64,000 nt of DNA from Neorhizobium galegae (GCF_017877135.1 NZ_JAGIPH010000002.1:532669-596668); one strand, 5' to 3'. Shown: positions 36,164 through 45,173, counted from the first letter of the stretch. The notes: generated from the letters alone by a model not told the origin. Numbers and translations are program-made.

Positions 36164-37912
36164 ATGCAGATCGATCCGATCACGCTCTCCGTCATCCAGT
36201 CCGGCCTGCAGCAGGTCTGTGACGAGATGGACCTGTCGTTTTCGCGCGCCGCCTTCTCGCCTGTGATTGCCGAGGCGAATGACCGCTCAGATGGCATCTA
36301 TTCCGCCTTCGATGGCGCGCTGATTGCGCAAGGCTCAACCGGGCTTCCGGTGTTTGTCGGCACGATGCAATATTCGACGCGGGTGCTGATCGAGATGATC
36401 GCCGCCGGCACGGCGGCAGCCCCGCAGCCTGGTGATATCTATATCGTCAACGATCCCTATCTCGGTGGCACGCATCTGATGGATGTGCGCTTTGCCATGC
36501 CGGTCTATCGCAATGGCAGGATTTTCTGCTGGCTCTCCAATACCGGCCATTGGCCGGATACGGGCGGCGCCGTGCCGGGTGGGTTTTCGGCGTCTGCCAC
36601 CTCCGTCGAGCAGGAGGGCCTGCGGCTGCCGCCGGTGCGGCTCTTCAAGCAGGGCGTGCTCGACCCGGAAATCTACGCCATCATCTGCTCCAACATCCGC
36701 GTCTCCGAGCAGCGCATCGGTGACGTGAAGGCGCAGGCCGCAGCACTTCTCGTCGGTGAAAAGCGCCTTGAACGTCTGCTCGACCGCTATGGCGATGCGG
36801 TTGTGGAGGCGGCCATCGAGGAGTTGCGCCTGCGCGCCAGCCAGCAGATGCGCGCCAATATCCGGCTGATCCCGGAGGGCGTCTATCGATCGGTCGCCTA
36901 TATCGACAGCGACGGGGTGGTGAACGAACCGCTCGAAATCCGCCTCTCGATCACCGCAAAGGATGCAAGCCTCACCTTCGATTTTGCCGGTTCGTCAAAA
37001 CCCTGCCGCGGGCCGATGAACTCCGTCCTCGCAACGACGCTGTCTTCCGTTTATCTCGCCATACGCCACATCTTTCCCGATGTGCCGATTTCGGCCGGCG
37101 CCTTCGAGCCGCTTCGTGTCATGCGGCCAGAGGGCACGTTTCTCGACGCGCAATATCCGCGCCCCGTCTCCGGTTGTGCGGCGGAAGTCAGCCAGCGCAT
37201 CGCAGAAGCCGTATTCGCGGCCCTTGTCGAGGCGCTGCCGGATCGCGTCACGGCATCGCCCGCCGGCAGTTCCGGCAATTTTGCGCTGGGCGGCTTCGAT
37301 CCGGAGCGCGGGCAGGGCTATGTCATGTACCAGATTTCCGGCGGCGGCTATGGTGGCAATGCCGATCATGACGGACTGGCGAACGGCTGCTCCACCATCG
37401 GCATCTCCAAGGCGCCGCCGGTGGAGATCATGGAACAGCAGTATCCGGTGCTCTACCACCGCTATGCACTGCGCGAGGGTTCCGGCGGGGCGGGCTATCA
37501 TCGGGGCGGCTTCGGACTGGATTACGAGATCGAGCTCAGGCGCGGTGACGCAACGGCAAGCTTCGTTATGGATCACGGGCGCTTCGGCCCGCCGGGGGCG
37601 CTTGGCGGGCGCGACGGCAGGGTGAACCGGGTGACCGTCACGCGCGATGGTGTCGCCATGGAGCCGGAACATCTGTCAAAAGCGCAGGATATTCCCCTGA
37701 AACCCGGCGACCGGGTGCGGGTCCAGACGCCGGGTGGCGGCGGCTATGGCGATCCGCTGCGGCGGGATCCGGCAGCCGTGGCGCGCGATGTGCGGCTTGA
37801 GCGCTATACGGCCGGTGAGGCTCTGGATCTCTTCGGTGTCGTGGTGTCGGACGCGGGCGTGCTGGATGAGCCGGCAACCGATGCGGCACGCGCAGGACAG
37901 GTTGAGGCATGA
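36164..37912 (+). CDS. hyuB: Hydantoinase/oxoprolinase family subunit B (HyuB-like)
   Basis: 582 aa from ATG 36164. It has the HyuB family signatures DPITLSVIQSGLQQVCDEMDLSFSRAAFSPVIAEANDRSDGIYS, the metal-site region GDIYIVNDPYLGGTHLMDV, GNADHDGLANG and the C-terminal TPGGGGYGDPLRRDP. It is the partner of HyuA in the ATP-dependent cyclic amide/imide hydrolase complex and is cytosolic. The next gene is 274 bp away and has its own leader, so the pair may be separately tuned from the ABC importer. Confidence 0.92.
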   Translation: MQIDPITLSVIQSGLQQVCDEMDLSFSRAAFSPVIAEANDRSDGIYSAFDGALIAQGSTGLPVFVGTMQYSTRVLIEMIAAGTAAAPQPGDIYIVNDPYLGGTHLMDVRFAMPVYRNGRIFCWLSNTGHWPDTGGAVPGGFSASATSVEQEGLRLPPVRLFKQGVLDPEIYAIICSNIRVSEQRIGDVKAQAAALLVGEKRLERLLDRYGDAVVEAAIEELRLRASQQMRANIRLIPEGVYRSVAYIDSDGVVNEPLEIRLSITAKDASLTFDFAGSSKPCRGPMNSVLATTLSSVYLAIRHIFPDVPISAGAFEPLRVMRPEGTFLDAQYPRPVSGCAAEVSQRIAEAVFAALVEALPDRVTASPAGSSGNFALGGFDPERGQGYVMYQISGGGYGGNADHDGLANGCSTIGISKAPPVEIMEQQYPVLYHRYALREGSGGAGYHRGGFGLDYEIELRRGDATASFVMDHGRFGPPGALGGRDGRVNRVTVTRDGVAMEPEHLSKAQDIPLKPGDRVRVQTPGGGGYGDPLRRDPAAVARDVRLERYTAGEALDLFGVVVSDAGVLDEPATDAARAGQVEA

Positions 37913-38108
37913 GGAGAAACAAACAGTTGCGGGAGGGAATGAAGGATCGTGCCACGGTCTGACCGGCCTTCGTGAAATCCTTGTCGGCCGCTGCCATGGG
38001 CAGGCGCCGACCGGGCCTAAGGCTAATCGGAGGACCTATTATTTTCTTGTGCGGACAATGGTCTTTGCTATCGTGCGCCGCATATCACGCCTGCGCTTTT
38101 GGGGATGA

Positions 38109-38137
38109 GGATGTCTGTGAGGGGATACAGACCATCC
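38109..38137 (+). promoter_or_regulatory. Leader hairpin before the Liv-type ABC importer
   Basis: A 10-bp stem with one bulged base, GGATGTCTGT / ACAGACCATCC, and an 8-nt loop, in the 274-bp gap between hyuB and the binding-protein gene. A weak TTGTGC-N16-TATCGT promoter-like pair precedes it near 38050. Nothing else recognisable lies in 37913-38186. Confidence 0.35.
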
Positions 38138-38186
38138 AAACTTCCGTTTGTTGTTCTGATCGATCCATAAAAAAAGGGGAATGAGC

Positions 38187-39476
38187 ATGCATCGGGATTC
38201 AAAGACATTTCTGCCGCTGTCGCGTCGTCATCTTCTCAAAACCGCAGGCGGTGCCGCAGCCGTGCTCGCAAGCCCTGCCGTGCTTCGGCCGGGCTTTGCC
38301 CAGAGCGGCACGATCAAGCTCGGCGCGCCCATCCACCGCACCGGCATCGGCGCCTCCTATGGCCGCTGGTATGAGCGCACGGCCATGGCCGCCGTCAAGG
38401 TGGCGAACGAGATGGGGGGCATCAACGGCCGCCAGATCGAACTCATCGTCGAGGACGATGGTACGGACCCCAAGCGTGGCACCGAAGTGATCGAAAAATT
38501 TGCCTCGCAATACAAGGTGGATGCCGTATTCGGCCACCTGTTCTCCAACGTCGTCGCAGCCGCGGCACCGCGGGCCGGTGAGCTTAAACTGCCCTATTTC
38601 ATCTGCTCGGAGGCAAGCCTTCTCGGAGCGGGCAAACTCAATCGCTACACGTTCCAGCCGGGCATTACCGATGTACGGGCGCAGGTGACTTCGATGGCAC
38701 CCTGGATCGGCGACACCCTCGGCAAGAAGGTGACGATGATCTATCCGGATTACAATTTCGGCCATGATCACCGCGATTTCTTCACCGCCGCCATCAAGGC
38801 GCAGGGCGGCGAAGTGGTCGGCAAGATCGCCGTGCCGCCGACGGAAACCTCCTTCACCCGCTACTTCCCGCAGATCCCGCCCTCGACGGAGGTGATCTAT
38901 CACGTGATGGTCGGCCCGGCGGTGCTCACCTTCGTCAAGGAACTGGGCGATTATCTCGGCAGCAAGCGCCCGGAGATTTTCGGCTTCATCGATTCGCTGG
39001 AAGGCGTCGATTTTGCCACGCCGCAGTTGGGCTTCCTCGAAGGCTCCTACTTCTGGGAGGCCTATCCGCGCTATGCCCAGGTGAACCAGAGCGAATTCGA
39101 CAAGTTCTTCCGCGAAAAGGTCGGCGTGGACGCCAATGGCGCCAGCGTCAAGGACGGCAAGGACATCTCGACCTATTCCCATATGTTCTCGATCTGGGAA
39201 ACGCTCTTCGTCATCAAGCAGGCCATGGAACTCGCCAACTACAAGGGCGAGGCGCAGAAGAAGGATCTCGTGGTGGCGATGGAATCCATCTCCACGATCG
39301 CCGAAAGCCGCGAGCATCCGCAGGGCGCAAAGCTGTTCAACGGCAAGACGCACCAGGTCTTCGGCTCGCAGAACATTTCCAAGGTCGAAGGCGGCAAGCT
39401 GAAGGTCGTGCATCGCACCTCCATCGAGGACGGCCTTTACGATACGGATGCCGATTACACCAAGTTGGCCCTCTGA
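38187..39476 (+). CDS. Branched-chain amino-acid-type ABC substrate-binding protein (periplasmic, Tat-like signal)
   Basis: 429 aa. ATG 38187 is preferred because GGGGA lies 6 bp before it; ATG 38181 is the alternative. The signal peptide has a twin-arginine motif (LSRRHLLKTAGGAAAVLASPAVL), suggesting Tat export. The mature part is a LivJ/AmiC-like type I periplasmic binding protein (IKLGAPIHRTGIGASYGRWYERTAMAAVKVANEMGGINGR). Such proteins often bind aromatic acids and amides as well as amino acids. Given the island, nicotinate or a ring-opening product is a reasonable but unproven ligand. Confidence 0.9.
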   Translation: MHRDSKTFLPLSRRHLLKTAGGAAAVLASPAVLRPGFAQSGTIKLGAPIHRTGIGASYGRWYERTAMAAVKVANEMGGINGRQIELIVEDDGTDPKRGTEVIEKFASQYKVDAVFGHLFSNVVAAAAPRAGELKLPYFICSEASLLGAGKLNRYTFQPGITDVRAQVTSMAPWIGDTLGKKVTMIYPDYNFGHDHRDFFTAAIKAQGGEVVGKIAVPPTETSFTRYFPQIPPSTEVIYHVMVGPAVLTFVKELGDYLGSKRPEIFGFIDSLEGVDFATPQLGFLEGSYFWEAYPRYAQVNQSEFDKFFREKVGVDANGASVKDGKDISTYSHMFSIWETLFVIKQAMELANYKGEAQKKDLVVAMESISTIAESREHPQGAKLFNGKTHQVFGSQNISKVEGGKLKVVHRTSIEDGLYDTDADYTKLAL

Positions 39477-39597
39477 TCTGCGCTCTCTCTGGACAAGCAA
39501 ACTTCGCCGGCCACCGGGCCGGCGAGGCAAGGTCAACTGCGTCCGGCGCGTGCTGAAAGGCAGGTTCGGACGCTGATGCAAGGAAGGCAGCCTCCCC

Positions 39598-40479
39598 ATG
39601 GCTCTTGGGCCTTATCTCTTTCTGGCGACCCTTGAGGGGCTGGTGCAGGCAGCGGTGCTGTGTATCACGGCGGCCGGCCTGTCGCTGGTCTTCGGTGTCA
39701 TGCGGGTGGTCAATGTCGCCCACGGCGAATTCGTCATGCTCGGTGCCGTCATCGCCTGGTTTGCCGCAAGCCTCGTCACCGGCCATCCGGCCATCGGCTT
39801 TGCCGTCGCGCTCGTCATCAGCCCGGTCATTGTCGGGGCGATTGCCTTTGCCGGCGAACGGCTGATCCTGAAGCGGCTCGACTACAATCCGGAAGCCACC
39901 ATCGTTGCCACCATCGGCCTTCTCTACATTCTCCAGCAGACGGTGCTGATCGTCTACGGCCCCGATGCGCGGCCCGTCGATCCGCCCTTCTACTACACGA
40001 TCCGCTTCCCGTGGTTCGGCTATTCCAGCTACAAGCTGTTCGTCATTGCCGCGGCCATCGTCATCATGGGCGCCATCTGGTTCGTGCTGCAGAAAACCAG
40101 GGCCGGCCTCATCATGCGCGCGGCCCAGTTCGACCGTGAGACGGCGCAGGCTTTTGGCATTCCCGTCGATCGGGTCTCGGCCGTGGTGTTTGCCGCCGGC
40201 GCCGGACTGGCAGCGCTTGCCGGCGTTCTCGTCGTGCCGATCCAGCAGGCGCATTACCTGATGGGGGCCGATCCGCTGCTCCTCTCCTTCATTGTCGTCA
40301 TCATCGGCGGACTCGGCAGCATGTCCGGTACGGTGGTGGCTGCCATCCTGATCGGCCTGTCGGACGGCATCCTGTCGGTGATGTTTTCGCCGACCCTTGC
40401 CAAGATGGTCTCGACGCTTCTCGTGGCGCTCGTGCTCGTCTTTCGTCCGAACGGTCTGTTTGGAAAGGCGGAGCGATGA
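39598..40479 (+). CDS. LivH-type ABC transporter permease
   Basis: 293 aa, about eight hydrophobic helices. N-terminal GLVQAAVLCITAAGLSLVFGVMRVVNVAHGEFVMLGA and the EAA-like loop MRAAQFDRETAQAFGIPVDRV mark the LivH family. It is the first permease of the branched-chain-type importer that follows the binding protein. Its 3' end overlaps the next permease gene by ATGA. Confidence 0.93.
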   Translation: MALGPYLFLATLEGLVQAAVLCITAAGLSLVFGVMRVVNVAHGEFVMLGAVIAWFAASLVTGHPAIGFAVALVISPVIVGAIAFAGERLILKRLDYNPEATIVATIGLLYILQQTVLIVYGPDARPVDPPFYYTIRFPWFGYSSYKLFVIAAAIVIMGAIWFVLQKTRAGLIMRAAQFDRETAQAFGIPVDRVSAVVFAAGAGLAALAGVLVVPIQQAHYLMGADPLLLSFIVVIIGGLGSMSGTVVAAILIGLSDGILSVMFSPTLAKMVSTLLVALVLVFRPNGLFGKAER

Positions 40480-41438
40480 CGAAATCGGCCTACCGCAACA
40501 ATCTGGTCCTCAACGCCGGCGTCCTTCTGATGCTGTTTGTCCTGCAATTCGTGCTGCCGGATTATCATGTGCTGATGGCCACGCGCATGATGGTGCTTGC
40601 CGTCTTTGCCCTCGGCTTCAATGCCCTGCTTGGCTATATCGGTCTCCTGAGCCTCGGCCATGCGATGTTCTTTGCCGCCGGCCTCTATGGCGCGGGCCTC
40701 ACCGTCTACCATTTCGGCTGGAGCCTGCCTTTCGCCTTCGGCTTTGCCGTCCTTGCCTCGGCGGTCGTGGCGCTCGTCATCGGGGCCGTTGCGCTGCGCA
40801 CCATCCGCGTCTCGTTCATGATCGTCACGCTGATGTTTGCGCAGGTCGCCTATCTGATGGTGATTTATTTTGCCGAATGGACGAACGGACAGGAGGGACT
40901 TTCGCTGCCGATGTCGGCGCGCGCGGTCGATCTGTTCGGCTGGACGCTTGATCTGTCCAGCGCCGTGACCCGTTACAATCTCGCTTTCCTGCTTCTGGCG
41001 CTCTGCCTCGTGCTGCTGTTTGCCTATCTTGCGAGCGCACGCGGGCGGGTGGCGACGGCCATCCGCGACAATGAGGGACGGACCGAAATGCTCGGCTTCA
41101 ACGTCTTTTCCGGCAAGCTCGAAATGTTCGTCATCTCGGGCGCGATGTCGGGGGCAGCGGGTGCGGCCTATGGCCTGCTCTTCGGCTATATCGGCTCCAC
41201 CTTCGCGTCCTTCCAGTATTCCATCGAAGCGCTGCTGTTTACGCTGCTCGGTGGCGCCGGAACGCTCATCGGACCGCTCCTCGGTGTTCTTCTGATGGTC
41301 GCGATGATCGATAAGCTCAGCGAACTCACCTCCGCTTACCTGCTGGTGATCGGCGTGGTGCTGATCGTCGTCATCCTCTGGTTTCCGAAGGGCATTCTGG
41401 GCACGGTCCGGGAAAGGTGGGCGCCATGGCTTCTTTGA
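40476..41438 (+). CDS. LivM-type ABC transporter permease
   Basis: 320 aa, hydrophobic, with the LivM motifs GLLSLGHAMFFAAGLYGAGL and the loop AIRDNEGRTEMLGFNVFSGKLEMFVISG that contacts the ATPase. It is the second permease of the importer. It starts in an ATGA overlap with the LivH gene, and its 3' end overlaps the LivG-type gene by 13 bp. Confidence 0.93.
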   Translation: MTKSAYRNNLVLNAGVLLMLFVLQFVLPDYHVLMATRMMVLAVFALGFNALLGYIGLLSLGHAMFFAAGLYGAGLTVYHFGWSLPFAFGFAVLASAVVALVIGAVALRTIRVSFMIVTLMFAQVAYLMVIYFAEWTNGQEGLSLPMSARAVDLFGWTLDLSSAVTRYNLAFLLLALCLVLLFAYLASARGRVATAIRDNEGRTEMLGFNVFSGKLEMFVISGAMSGAAGAAYGLLFGYIGSTFASFQYSIEALLFTLLGGAGTLIGPLLGVLLMVAMIDKLSELTSAYLLVIGVVLIVVILWFPKGILGTVRERWAPWLL

Positions 41439-42157
41439 CACCGCTTCTGGTGACCTCCGGCCTGAAGCGCCATTTCGGTGGCCTGAAGGCGGTCGACGGG
41501 GTGGACTTTACCCTCTACGAGGGCGAGATCCGGGCGATCATCGGTCCGAACGGCGCCGGCAAGACCACCTTCGTCAGCCTGCTCTCCGGCCGCACCGACG
41601 TGTCCGGCGGCACCATCACCTTTGCCGGCGAAGACGTGACGCGACTGCCGGCCTATAAGCGCGTGCAGCGCGGCATCGCCTATACCTTTCAGATCACCAA
41701 TATCTACCCGACGAAAACCGTGGCGGAGAATGTGCGTGTTGCCGTGCAGGGCAGGGCGCACCGCCACAGGGGCGCGCCACTTGATTTCGAAGCGGAAACG
41801 GCGCTTGCACTCGATGCCGTGGGCCTCTCCTCACGGGCGGATGCAATTGCCGGCGAACTTGCCTATGGCCATCAGCGACTTCTGGAAATTGCAATGGGGC
41901 TGGCGCTCGAACCGAAGCTTCTGATCCTGGACGAGCCGACGCAAGGACTGTCGGATGCGGAAATCGAGGACTTCCTCGTCCTCGTGCGGCACATTTCCAG
42001 CCGCGCCACGGTCCTGCTCATCGAACACAACATGCATGTGGTGATGTCGCTTGCCGACAGGATTTCGGTCCTGTCGCGCGGGCAGCTGCTGGCCGAGGGG
42101 ACGCCCGCCGAAATCCGCGACAATGCCGCCGTGCAAGAAGCCTATCTGGGGGCGTGA
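41426..42157 (+). CDS. LivG-type ABC transporter ATP-binding protein
   Basis: 243 aa from ATG 41426. Walker A GPNGAGKTT, signature LAYGHQRLLEIAMGLA (the LivG form of the ABC signature), Walker B LLILDEPTQGLS, and the switch His in IEHNMHVV. It hydrolyses ATP to drive import through the LivHM pair. Its stop overlaps the next start (TGATG). Confidence 0.93.
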   Translation: MASLTPLLVTSGLKRHFGGLKAVDGVDFTLYEGEIRAIIGPNGAGKTTFVSLLSGRTDVSGGTITFAGEDVTRLPAYKRVQRGIAYTFQITNIYPTKTVAENVRVAVQGRAHRHRGAPLDFEAETALALDAVGLSSRADAIAGELAYGHQRLLEIAMGLALEPKLLILDEPTQGLSDAEIEDFLVLVRHISSRATVLLIEHNMHVVMSLADRISVLSRGQLLAEGTPAEIRDNAAVQEAYLGA

Positions 42158-42858
42158 TGCTGACGATCGACAATTTCGACGCCTATTACGGAAAAAGCCA
42201 GGCCTTGCGCGACTTCTCGGTCAAGGTCGCGCCGGGTGAGGTTCTCTGCCTTCTCGGCCGCAACGGAGCGGGCAAGACGACGGCGCTCAAATCCATCATG
42301 GGCATCGTGAAGCCTCAGCGGGGGCGGATCGTGCTCGATGGTGCGGACCTGACGGGCCTGCCCGCCAACCGCATCCCCATGGCGGGGCTCGGTTACGTGC
42401 CGCAGGGCCGGCGCCTGTTTGCCGAACTCACCGTGCGGGAAAATCTCGAGATCGGGCTGATGACGCGCAAGAGCGGGCCGCATGCCCTGGAGCGGGCGCT
42501 TTCCTATTTTCCGGCCCTTCGCGAACGCTTTTCGCAGCGCTCCGGCACGCTGTCGGGCGGCGAGCAGACCATGCTGGCGATTGCCCGCGCGCTCTGCATC
42601 GAGCCGACGATCCTGATGCTGGACGAGCCGACGGAAGGCCTGATGCCGAGCATGATCGCCACCATCCGCGACGTGGTGATACGCCTGCGCGACGAAGGCG
42701 TCGGCGTACTGCTGGTGGAGCAGCGCATCGATGCGGTGCTGCCGGTCGCAAGCCGCATCGCCTTCATGGATCACGGCGAGATCAAGGCTGAGATGGAGAT
42801 CGATGCGGTGCGCGCCGATCCATCGGTCTTGAAAACCTATCTCGGGGTCGGCCACTGA
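42157..42858 (+). CDS. LivF-type ABC transporter ATP-binding protein
   Basis: 233 aa from ATG 42157, which shares a base with the LivG stop (TGATG). Walker A GRNGAGKTTALK, ABC signature LSGGEQTMLAIARAL, Walker B LMLDEPTEGLMP. The short family length and the GYVPQGRRLFAELTVRENLEIG stretch mark LivF. Second ATPase of the importer. Confidence 0.93.
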   Translation: MLTIDNFDAYYGKSQALRDFSVKVAPGEVLCLLGRNGAGKTTALKSIMGIVKPQRGRIVLDGADLTGLPANRIPMAGLGYVPQGRRLFAELTVRENLEIGLMTRKSGPHALERALSYFPALRERFSQRSGTLSGGEQTMLAIARALCIEPTILMLDEPTEGLMPSMIATIRDVVIRLRDEGVGVLLVEQRIDAVLPVASRIAFMDHGEIKAEMEIDAVRADPSVLKTYLGVGH

Positions 42859-42877
42859 GGGAAACGAGGCAGCGCGG

Positions 42878-44329
42878 ATGATGGAGGAGGCGCGCAAGGT
42901 GCGGATCGGGGTATCTCTCTGTCTTGCAATATCGCTCGCCTGTCTTGCGCCGGTGACCGCCCTGGCGCATGGCGCGGAAGGTGGCATCGTGCTGCTCTTG
43001 CCGACGGGCTATTATCTCGCCGGCGCCGCCTTTGTGGTGGCAATCACCTTCCTGCTGTTTTCGCTGCTGCCGGACGGTTTTGCCCGCTGGCTTTATGCGG
43101 GGATCATACGGTTTCCGGCCGTCGCCGCGCCACCCGGCGCATGGATCAGCCTTGCCTCCTTCCTTACCATGACGGTGATGGTGCTCGCGGGGTTTTTCGG
43201 CAGCCGGGATCCGCTGCTCAATCCGCTGCCGGCGGTCATCTGGACGCTCTGGTGGGTGTGCCTCACCATCGCCCACGGGCTCTTCGGCGATCTGTGGCGC
43301 GTGCTCAATCCGTGGAGCGGGCCGCTGCACCTGCTGCGGCGTATGGTGAAAAGGCCGGTCGGCGAACGGGCGCTTCTGCCTCTGCCGGCGGTGCTTGGCT
43401 ATCTCCCGGCGCTTGTGCAGTTCTATGCCTTTGCCTGGTTCGAACTGGTGGATTTGAGCCCCAGCGATCCGGCCCGCCTTGCCACGGCCGTCAGCCTCTA
43501 CTGGTGCCTCAATTTTCTGGCCATGCTGGTGTTTGGCGAAGCCACATGGCGCATGCGCGGCGAACCCTTTTCGCTGTTTTTCTTCCTCATTGCAAAACTG
43601 TCGCCCATCGGTTTCTACCGCACCACGGAGCGCAGGCTCTGCGTGTTTCTCTGCTGGCCCGGAAAGCAGCTGTTCGATCTGCCGCCGCTTTCGGTAAGCG
43701 GCATGGCCTTCATCCTGCTGACGCTCTCGACGGTGACGTTCGACGGCTTTTCCCGCACCTTCGTCTGGCTGTCCGCCATCGGCGTCAACCCGCTGGAATT
43801 TCCCGGCCGCAGTGCCGTCATGCTGTCCTCCAGCCTCGGCATCCTTCTCGCTTTTGCGGCCCTCTCCAGCCTTTTTGCCGTGTGCGTCGTCCTGGGATGC
43901 TGGCTGTCCGGGACACGCCCGATGCTGCCGGTCGCGGGCCGGCTGATCTACAGCATCATTCCGATTTCCGTGGCCTTCCAGCTGTCGCATTACCTGACGT
44001 TGGTGCTGGTCGAGATACAGAACCTCGGGGTCGCCGTGTCGGATCCGTTCGTACGGGGATGGGATCTTCTGGGACTTGCGGATCACCACGTGACGACCTC
44101 CTTCCTCTTCACCTTCGAGGGCGTGCAGGCAATCTTCAATACGCAGACGACGGCCATCGCGCTCGGGCATGTGGTGGCGGTCATTCTCGCGCATGCGCTG
44201 ATGGCCGAGAGCGCAGCCGGGACGCCGGCATACAAGCGCCGGCTCTTCTGGCTGGAACTGCCGTTTGCCGGCCTGATGGTGTTTTATACCGCCTTCGGGC
44301 TCTGGCTTCTGTCTACGCCGAGGATCTGA
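42878..44329 (+). CDS. Polytopic membrane protein of unknown function, cotranscribed with the importer
   Basis: 483 aa, rich in hydrophobic segments (about 10-12 helices). It begins with a signal-like helix ending ALAHGAEGGIVLLLPTGYYLAG, followed by a second helix. Repeated Trp/Phe/His-rich loops (VIWTLWWVCLTIAHGLFGDLWRVLNPWSG, FQLSHYLTLVLVEIQN, GWDLLGLADHH) suggest a membrane enzyme or metal/haem site rather than a classical transporter. Some database proteins with this start are, to my recollection, labelled fenitrothion hydrolase, but that name is not safe here. It lies 19 bp after the LivF gene, so it belongs to the operon. Function unknown. Confidence 0.7.
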   Translation: MMEEARKVRIGVSLCLAISLACLAPVTALAHGAEGGIVLLLPTGYYLAGAAFVVAITFLLFSLLPDGFARWLYAGIIRFPAVAAPPGAWISLASFLTMTVMVLAGFFGSRDPLLNPLPAVIWTLWWVCLTIAHGLFGDLWRVLNPWSGPLHLLRRMVKRPVGERALLPLPAVLGYLPALVQFYAFAWFELVDLSPSDPARLATAVSLYWCLNFLAMLVFGEATWRMRGEPFSLFFFLIAKLSPIGFYRTTERRLCVFLCWPGKQLFDLPPLSVSGMAFILLTLSTVTFDGFSRTFVWLSAIGVNPLEFPGRSAVMLSSSLGILLAFAALSSLFAVCVVLGCWLSGTRPMLPVAGRLIYSIIPISVAFQLSHYLTLVLVEIQNLGVAVSDPFVRGWDLLGLADHHVTTSFLFTFEGVQAIFNTQTTAIALGHVVAVILAHALMAESAAGTPAYKRRLFWLELPFAGLMVFYTAFGLWLLSTPRI

Positions 44330-44345
44330 GCCGGGGATCTGAGCT

Positions 44346-44471
44346 ATGATGAGGAGCACGGCATGGTGCGTGATGTTGGCCATGCTCCTTGGCGACACGA
44401 GCGCATGGCGGATTTGGATCAGGAGCGGGGGCCGATATAGGATGATCGGCAAGGACAGGGGAAACCGATGA
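44346..44471 (+). CDS. Candidate small protein, 41 aa
   Basis: ATGATG start at 44346, with a hydrophobic N-terminal stretch (TAWCVMLAMLLG) and a basic tail. Its TGA overlaps the ATG of the next gene (ATGA at 44468-44471), which suggests translational coupling. The ribosome site is weak (GGGGATCTGAGCT). It may be a true small membrane peptide or only a coupling frame. Confidence 0.3.
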   Translation: MMRSTAWCVMLAMLLGDTSAWRIWIRSGGRYRMIGKDRGNR

Positions 44472-45097
44472 AAAGCCTGCACCTCGCTCTGCTGCTACTT
44501 TCGCTGGTGCTTGTTGCGCCCTCGGTCTCGCATGCGCATGGTTTTGATGCGCCCGAAGACCAGTCCGGCTATGCCATCCCCTCCATCGATCATGCCGCCA
44601 TGCGCGTCATCGCACCCTACCGCGACCGCATCATCCCACTGGCAAGGCAGGCTGCCGCGACGGATGCGGAGCTGTCGGCGCTTCTCCTGCACAACCAGAT
44701 GCAGGCCGCCAACTGTCTCTGGCTGCTGGTGCCGGGAAGCCTGACGGACGAAGAAAACCCCTTCAACGAATGCGCCCATGCGGACATGGCCGGGCTGAAG
44801 GCCATGCTGGAGAGGCTGTCCCTCTTGCCCCAGACGCAAGGTAGCGCGCGGGCCCTGATCTCCGATCTCGACCGGGATATGGTCCTTGCCGGCACGTCCT
44901 TTGTTCTCTGCGCTTTCGCCAGGGAAAGTTTCAACACCGCCTCGCAGGTCCGCCCCGACTGGGCCGCGGTATCTGCCTATCTTGTCGATCGCTATGGTTC
45001 GGTCTTCGGCCTTGCCGGAGCTCTTGCCTGCCTCTGCCTGACGGGCATTTTGATCCTGCGATGGCTGCGGCCGGGGCCCATCGACCGGCGCGGTTGA
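44468..45097 (+). CDS. Exported/membrane-anchored hypothetical protein
   Basis: 209 aa with a Sec signal peptide (SLHLALLLLSLVLVAPSVSHAHG, cleavage near SHA-HG). A helical periplasmic domain contains Cys pairs (NCLWLL, FNECAHAD, FVLCAFAR). A single C-terminal transmembrane helix (about residues 183-201, AGALACLCLTGILILRWL) ends in a short basic tail. The mature N-terminus starts HGFD, similar to the AHG start of the polytopic protein upstream. It was probably made with that protein as one unit. I do not recognise the family. Confidence 0.65.
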   Translation: MKSLHLALLLLSLVLVAPSVSHAHGFDAPEDQSGYAIPSIDHAAMRVIAPYRDRIIPLARQAAATDAELSALLLHNQMQAANCLWLLVPGSLTDEENPFNECAHADMAGLKAMLERLSLLPQTQGSARALISDLDRDMVLAGTSFVLCAFARESFNTASQVRPDWAAVSAYLVDRYGSVFGLAGALACLCLTGILILRWLRPGPIDRRG

Positions 45098-45114
45098 TGC
45101 CCTCAAAGATGTGC

Positions 45115-45152
45115 AGAAACAGCCGTTTACAGGCGGCTTTGAGTCCTGTTTC
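45115..45152. terminator. Inverted repeat between convergent genes
   Basis: Arms CAGAAACAG / CTGTTTCTG (45115-45123, 45144-45152) with an inner CCG..CGG stem, in the 76-bp gap between the membrane-anchored protein and nicB. Likely bidirectional transcription stop. Confidence 0.55.
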
Positions 45153-45173
45153 TGATGCGCTTCAGAAAGAGAG

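Noticed and set aside
42878..44329. Fenitrothion hydrolase as a functional name
   Set aside because: The resemblance is only to database labels recalled from memory. No organophosphate-hydrolase motif is visible, so the function is left open.
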